Source: UBA7985 sp002690455
GTDB lineage: Bacteria > Pseudomonadota > Alphaproteobacteria > UBA7985
Assembly: GCA_965662775.1 (NCBI GenBank)
Contig: CBFIIW010000006.1
Coordinates: 1-64,000 of the forward strand
Direction of reading: 5' to 3'
DNA length: 64,000 nucleotides
Below are positions 60,304 through 64,000 of this stretch, one piece after another. The notes under the pieces were generated by a model that was given only the letters and a program-made list of their open reading frames with translations, was not told the DNA's origin and did no database searches. The translations under genes and the position numbers were made by a program. How positions within the stretch are numbered: the first letter of the stretch is position 1; the number at the start of each line of letters is the position of its first letter.

Positions 60304-61314
60304 TTACAGGTTTGCGTCGATCAGAGCGCGGGCCTGTGCGATTGCAGCTTCACCATCGAAGCCCATTTCCCCAGCACGCGTGATCCAGCGAGCGACCACG
60401 GGCTGCGCTGCGGTCTTCCAGCGCTCAACCTCGCCTTCATCAAGCGTGATGAAGTTATTGGCAGACGCAACGTTTCGACCGCCTGCATCGGCATCAACCA
60501 TGACCTGTGCGGTCTGGGCAGCGAGACCCTTTCCCGTATGATCATCAAGGATCTGGCGCAGATCATCAGGCAGGCCCTCGTAGGAATCCCAGTTCATCGC
60601 CATGATGAACACCGCCGTGTACAGCGAGGTATCGCCAGCCAGCTCGGTGTGGTTACTCACCAACTCGGCCAGTCGGATCGACGGTGTTACCTCCCACGGC
60701 AGTACCGTTCCCGAGATCACACCTTTGGAGAGATTTTCAGGGATCAGCGGCAGTGGCATGCCCACCGGCGTCGCCCCCAGCTCACCCAGCAGGTCAGTCA
60801 CCACGCGGGTCGGGCCGCGCACTTCCTGACCCACCATATCTTCGAGGCGACTGATTGGCTCCTTGGAGTGCAGTACACCTGGCCCATGAACCCAAGAGGT
60901 CAGAATCTTGGTTTCCTCAAATTCGCCGTCCTGAAGTTCTTCGGAGATCAGGTCGTAGTAGGCTTCAGCGGTCGCAACCGGATCCTTCATCATGAAGGGC
61001 AGCTCGAAAACTTCGGAGCGATTGAAGCGACCGGCGGTGTAACCGGGTAACGTCACGATGATATCTACCGCACCATCGGCCGCCTGATCATAAAGATCGC
61101 CCGGACGGCCACCCAGCGACATGCCCGCGAAGACTTCAATCTTCATCCGCCCTTCGGAAGCTTCCTCAAGCGCGGCTGCCAGTGGCAACATCATCTTGCC
61201 GTGCAAGGGTGCCTTTTCACCCATGAAGTGATGCAGGCGCAGCGTGACTTCCTGAGCGCCCGCCACCGTCGTCGTCAACAGCAGCCCAGCAGCCGCAACA
61301 ATAAACCTTTTCAT
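60304..61314 (-). CDS. dctP: TRAP transporter solute-binding protein (DctP type)
   Basis: 336 residues with a signal peptide (FIVAAAGLLLTTTVAGAQ) and the TRAP-DctP fold: LRLHHFMGEKAPLHGKMMLP near the N-terminus, GAVDIIVTLPGYTAG and the ligand-binding Arg in GQEVRGPTRVV (about residue 162). It captures an organic acid in the periplasm. The ligand cannot be named. It heads the operon dctP-dctQ-dctM, is divergent from the CoA-binding gene at 61486, and has a GAGGAGGA site before ATG 61314. Confidence 0.92.
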   Translation of the reverse strand: MKRFIVAAAGLLLTTTVAGAQEVTLRLHHFMGEKAPLHGKMMLPLAAALEEASEGRMKIEVFAGMSLGGRPGDLYDQAADGAVDIIVTLPGYTAGRFNRSEVFELPFMMKDPVATAEAYYDLISEELQDGEFEETKILTSWVHGPGVLHSKEPISRLEDMVGQEVRGPTRVVTDLLGELGATPVGMPLPLIPENLSKGVISGTVLPWEVTPSIRLAELVSNHTELAGDTSLYTAVFIMAMNWDSYEGLPDDLRQILDDHTGKGLAAQTAQVMVDADAGGRNVASANNFITLDEGEVERWKTAAQPVVARWITRAGEMGFDGEAAIAQARALIDANL

Positions 61315-61485
61315 GGTATCCTCCTCCTATCCAAGCCACCACGTCGGCACAGATAATTTACAAGGCCAACAGCATCCGGGCTGACACGCGACTTGTCTAG
61401 ACAGAAACCGGCCACAAACACAAGGGATTGCGACCTCTGCCGCTAGCAGGTAACGCTGCCGGGTATAAACCGGAAGGCCAACACC

Positions 61486-62016
61486 ATGTCAGAACATCGC
61501 AGCCAGCCCGAACAAACCTCAAAAGGCGGAACCCCCGAAGACACACTCATCCGGGCTGTTCTCGAAACCTGTCGGCACGTTGCCCTCGTCGGTGCCAGTG
61601 CCAAGCCCGAGCGGGACTCCTACAAGGTCATGGCCTACCTGCTCGAACAAGGCTACGCCGTTCACCCGGTTAACCCCGGACTGGCCGGACAAACCATCCT
61701 TAACCAACCGGTGTTCGGGAACCTCGCAGAGGTGCCTGCACCGGTCGAGATGGTCGACATCTTCCGCAATGCTGAAGCGGCAGGCGAAGTCGTCGACGAG
61801 GCGCTGGAACAGAGCCAGCGTTTGGGGTTGCAAGCCATCTGGATGCAGGAAAACGTGGTCAACGAACCCGCTGCCGCGCGGGCGCGCGCCACCGGGCTCC
61901 GGGTGGTTATGGACCGATGTCCAAAGGTGGAACTGCCTCGTCTTGGCCTCGCGCCACAACCGGAAACAGAAACAGAAACAGAAGCAGATTCAGAAACAGC
62001 ACCTGAAACAGAATAG
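61486..62016 (+). CDS. CoA-binding domain protein (YccU-like)
   Basis: 176 residues with HVALVGASAKPERDSYKVMAYLLEQGYAVHPVNP, VDIFRNAEAA and LQAIWMQENVVNEPAA, then VMDRCPKVELPRL: the single Rossmann-like CoA-binding domain. Its biochemical role is unclear. The C-terminal 20 residues are an acidic Thr/Glu tail encoded by GAAACA repeats, absent from ordinary YccU proteins. GGAAGG lies before ATG 61486. Confidence 0.88.
   Translation: MSEHRSQPEQTSKGGTPEDTLIRAVLETCRHVALVGASAKPERDSYKVMAYLLEQGYAVHPVNPGLAGQTILNQPVFGNLAEVPAPVEMVDIFRNAEAAGEVVDEALEQSQRLGLQAIWMQENVVNEPAAARARATGLRVVMDRCPKVELPRLGLAPQPETETETEADSETAPETE
61963..62010. repeat. 6-bp repeat (GAAACA-type) encoding an acidic Thr/Glu tail
   Basis: GAAACA three times, then GAAGCA, GATTCA, GAAACA, a GCACCT unit and a final GAAACA before the stop at 62014. 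It changes only the length of the C-terminal tail of the CoA-binding protein, in frame. Confidence 0.85.
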
Positions 62017-62033
62017 AAGCAGGTGCCGGTGGC

Positions 62034-62747
62034 CTAGACCGACCGGGTTAGCCCACCATCTACCCGGAGATTCTGCCCGGTGATATAGCTCGAGGCATCA
62101 GTCGCGAGGAAGGCGATGCTCTCCGACAACTCGCGCACTCGGGCATATCGGCCTGCGGGAATGCGCGCCACCCGGTCTGGCTTCTCTGGCAAGCTGTCGA
62201 TAAAACCCGGTAGCACGTTATTCATCCGGACGCCGTTCCCCGCATGCTTGTCGGCGAACAACTTGGTAAAGCCCGCCAGCCCCGCGCGAAAAACCGCCGA
62301 AGTGGGAAAATCGGGATCCGGTTCAAAGACAGCAAAGGTTGACACGTTAACGATTGCCCCACCGCCCTGCGCGACCATAATCGGCGTCACCAGCCGGGTC
62401 GCTCGGATGACATTGAGCAGGTAGTAATCCAGCCCCAGATGCCAGTCCTCGTCGCTGATTTCCAGCACTGGTCCCTTAGGACCATGACCCGCGCAATTGA
62501 TAAGCGCATCAATCCGGCCAAAACGCGCCATCACACCTTCAACAAAGGCATTCAGATCAGTGGGCTCAAGGTTGGACCCGGTGAACCCGAAGCCTCCAAG
62601 CGACTTCGCCAGTTTCTCGCCCTTACCGCTGGATGAGAGGATCGCGATGTCGTGGCCCAGCTCGTGCATTTTCTCTGCAGCATCAGCACCGATACCGCTG
62701 CCTCCGCCGATGATCATAGCGACGGGCTTTTCGGAGGAAGAGGTCAT
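62034..62747 (-). CDS. SDR-family protein lacking the Tyr-Lys catalytic pair
   Basis: 237 residues. The cofactor motif GGGSGIGADAAE, NCAGHGP and C-terminal TGQNLRVDGGLTRSV are intact. Where SDRs carry Y-x-x-x-K, this chain reads SAVFRAGLAGFTK: aligning RAGL with KAGL puts Ser in place of Tyr and Arg in place of Lys. The catalytic Ser region is VSTFAVFEPD. It is probably a non-standard reductase or a binding protein. Start ATG overlaps the stop of the upstream FAD oxidoreductase (TGATG), so the two act together. Confidence 0.8.
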   Translation of the reverse strand: MTSSSEKPVAMIIGGGSGIGADAAEKMHELGHDIAILSSSGKGEKLAKSLGGFGFTGSNLEPTDLNAFVEGVMARFGRIDALINCAGHGPKGPVLEISDEDWHLGLDYYLLNVIRATRLVTPIMVAQGGGAIVNVSTFAVFEPDPDFPTSAVFRAGLAGFTKLFADKHAGNGVRMNNVLPGFIDSLPEKPDRVARIPAGRYARVRELSESIAFLATDASSYITGQNLRVDGGLTRSV

Positions 62748-63973
62748 CAGATTACTGCCTTTTCAAGGAATGGACGACCGGCTTCGATCCGGTCAAAGCC
62801 AAAGGGACTGAGATCTAGCTCTCGGTATTCCCCATAGATCAGCCACTCTGACAGACCACGCCCGAGCGCCGGTGACTGCTGCAAACCGTGGCCAGAGAAA
62901 CCATTAGAAAACAGGAAATTTCTGACCCTGCTGTGCGGGCCGATGATGGCATTCTGATCGAGGGTATTATAGGCATAGTGTCCGACCCACGAGTTGATCA
63001 GCTTGATCTGCTCGAACTGGGGTACGCGGCTGGCCAGCACCGGCCAGACCTTGTTCTCCCATAGCCCATGATCGGCCGCGAAGTCGTCGTAGGCTACCTC
63101 CGGGTCGTCGCCTTCTTCAGGTGGACTGCCGGCGAGGTAGTAGCGCCCGTCGGTGCGCATGTGCACCCCGCTGGGATCAATGGTCAGCGGCAGATCCTGA
63201 TCCAGCGGCTTGGCCGCATCAAAGATAAACGTGTACCGCTTGCGCGGCTCCACTGGCAGTTCCGCACCGATCATGCGCGCAGTTTCCACAGCCCGGGGCC
63301 CGCTGGCGTTGACTACCTGCCCGCAAGCGATGGTCTCACCCGTGGCCAGCCGCACAGTGTCGACAGCTGACCCTGCCGGGTTGAGGTCCATGCCAATGAC
63401 TTCGTTGGTGCAGTATTCAGCCCTGCGCTCGCGCGCCGACCGCCGCCACCAGTCAAAGATGGTCGCACCGTCGAAATAGCCCTCGTCGATCGGGTTGTGG
63501 CTGCCGGCGATGATGTCGTCGAGCTGATAGAAGGGGAATTGCGCCCCGATCTGCTCACGGCTGAGAATGCGCGTGCCCGCGCCGAGGTCCGACTGGATCT
63601 GCTGGTTATGGGTCAGCAGGTCAGCAAAACCCTGGTTGTCGGCTAGATACAGATAGCCAAAGCTCTGCAGCACGATTTCCGGCACCCGCTCATCTCCGCC
63701 CATGAAGTCACGGAAGTTGCGGACGAAGTGTGCACCAAACTGTGAGATGCGCACGTTGATCTCGTTGCTGAACTGCTGACGGATGCATGAATTGGTGTGG
63801 CTGGTCGAGGCAAAGGCGTAGCTGGGGTCTCGTTCAACCACCAGAATTGAACCGTCAAAGTCTGGGTTGCTTGCCGTCCACCAGGCAATCGATGAGCCAT
63901 ACATTGCCCCACCAACGATCACCACGTCGTAGCGCCGTTCCCGTGGTGGCTGAAAATTCTGAATACGGCTCAA
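62747..63973 (-). CDS. FAD-dependent oxidoreductase (DAO/sarcosine-oxidase-like)
   Basis: 408 residues. N-terminal FAD motif YDVVIVGGAMYGSSIAWW, ERDPSYAFASTSHTNSCIRQQFS, and C-terminal NAIIGPHSRVRNFLFSNGFSGHGLQQSPALGRGLSEWL, all typical of the D-amino-acid oxidase family that oxidises secondary or tertiary amines. Its stop overlaps the start of the non-canonical SDR downstream, a two-gene operon. The substrate could be an N-methylated or cyclic amino acid; unknown. Confidence 0.88.
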   Translation of the reverse strand: MSRIQNFQPPRERRYDVVIVGGAMYGSSIAWWTASNPDFDGSILVVERDPSYAFASTSHTNSCIRQQFSNEINVRISQFGAHFVRNFRDFMGGDERVPEIVLQSFGYLYLADNQGFADLLTHNQQIQSDLGAGTRILSREQIGAQFPFYQLDDIIAGSHNPIDEGYFDGATIFDWWRRSARERRAEYCTNEVIGMDLNPAGSAVDTVRLATGETIACGQVVNASGPRAVETARMIGAELPVEPRKRYTFIFDAAKPLDQDLPLTIDPSGVHMRTDGRYYLAGSPPEEGDDPEVAYDDFAADHGLWENKVWPVLASRVPQFEQIKLINSWVGHYAYNTLDQNAIIGPHSRVRNFLFSNGFSGHGLQQSPALGRGLSEWLIYGEYRELDLSPFGFDRIEAGRPFLEKAVI

Positions 63974-64000
63974 GCGCTACTGTTCCTTCGAAACTCAAAG

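Noticed and set aside
1..64000. CRISPR array, tRNA, rRNA, prophage or insertion sequence
   Set aside because: No direct-repeat/spacer pattern, no tRNA T-loop context outside genes, no transposase or phage proteins among the translated frames.

Overview
The window reads as part of an alphaproteobacterial chromosome, probably from a free-living, possibly marine, aerobic heterotroph. The lineage call rests on the short bacterial-type proS followed by lolC/lolE/lolD with a DUF1467 gene upstream, an extensin-like C-terminal protein, a coiled-coil M23 peptidase and several acyl-CoA dehydrogenases. It is mostly ordinary metabolism, densely packed, with many 1-11 bp gene overlaps. I saw no rRNA, tRNA, CRISPR array, prophage or transposase.

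Layout. 1-5.0 kb: a sugar/polyol catabolic locus (two TIM-barrel isomerases, a Gfo/Idh/MocA dehydrogenase, an FAD oxidoreductase). Its ABC ATPase and LacI regulator are both cut at their 5' ends at one junction near 2.83 kb, as if one deletion removed the transporter and its control region. 5-8.5 kb: mazG, a phosphomannomutase-type enzyme, a truncated haemoglobin and a sensor-like gene with an in-frame TGA. 8.8-11.6 kb: a vWA/coiled-coil protein split by one in-frame TAG. 11.8-14.0 kb: metK and a coupled adenosine-kinase-like gene. 14.3-25.2 kb: His-rich secreted protein, DmdC-like acyl-CoA dehydrogenase, methyltransferase, thiolase, carbonic anhydrase, SDR, amidase, enoyl-CoA hydratase, MBL hydrolase. 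25.6-33.1 kb: moaA, a tandem LysR-like pair (one split by TAG), an M23 peptidase and an extensin-like protein preceded by a 44-residue membrane peptide. 33.4-39.9 kb: alkA-like glycosylase, lolD/lolE/lolC, proS, a candidate orphan ncRNA with a strong terminator, DUF1467. 40.0-48.5 kb: SDR, PCu(A)C-like protein, two acyl-CoA dehydrogenases, mmsB and mmsA (valine degradation), EamA transporter. 48.8-51.3 kb: two curlin-repeat proteins and a divergent alkane monooxygenase. 51.4-58.0 kb: a tightly overlapping five-gene cassette (ATP-grasp, PaaK/F390-synthetase-like adenylating enzyme, MBL hydrolase, OleD-like reductase, KAS III) with a divergent acyltransferase-like gene; this is the best candidate for an undescribed biosynthetic system. 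58.2-64 kb: TRAP transporter, CoA-binding protein, non-canonical SDR and DAO-type oxidoreductase.

Three themes cut across the genes. First, a family of structured intergenic repeats (copies near 23.0, 23.3, 34.1 and 48.7 kb): two copies share a three-hairpin architecture in which stems change sequence but keep base pairing. Second, short tandem repeats (6-, 7-, 9-, 10- and 12-mers) lie next to start codons or gene ends at many places, which is unusual for a bacterium and suggests slippage-prone expression. Third, at least four loci look recently broken (one deletion scar, three single nonsense codons). TGA and TAG both end ordinary genes here, so recoding is unlikely.
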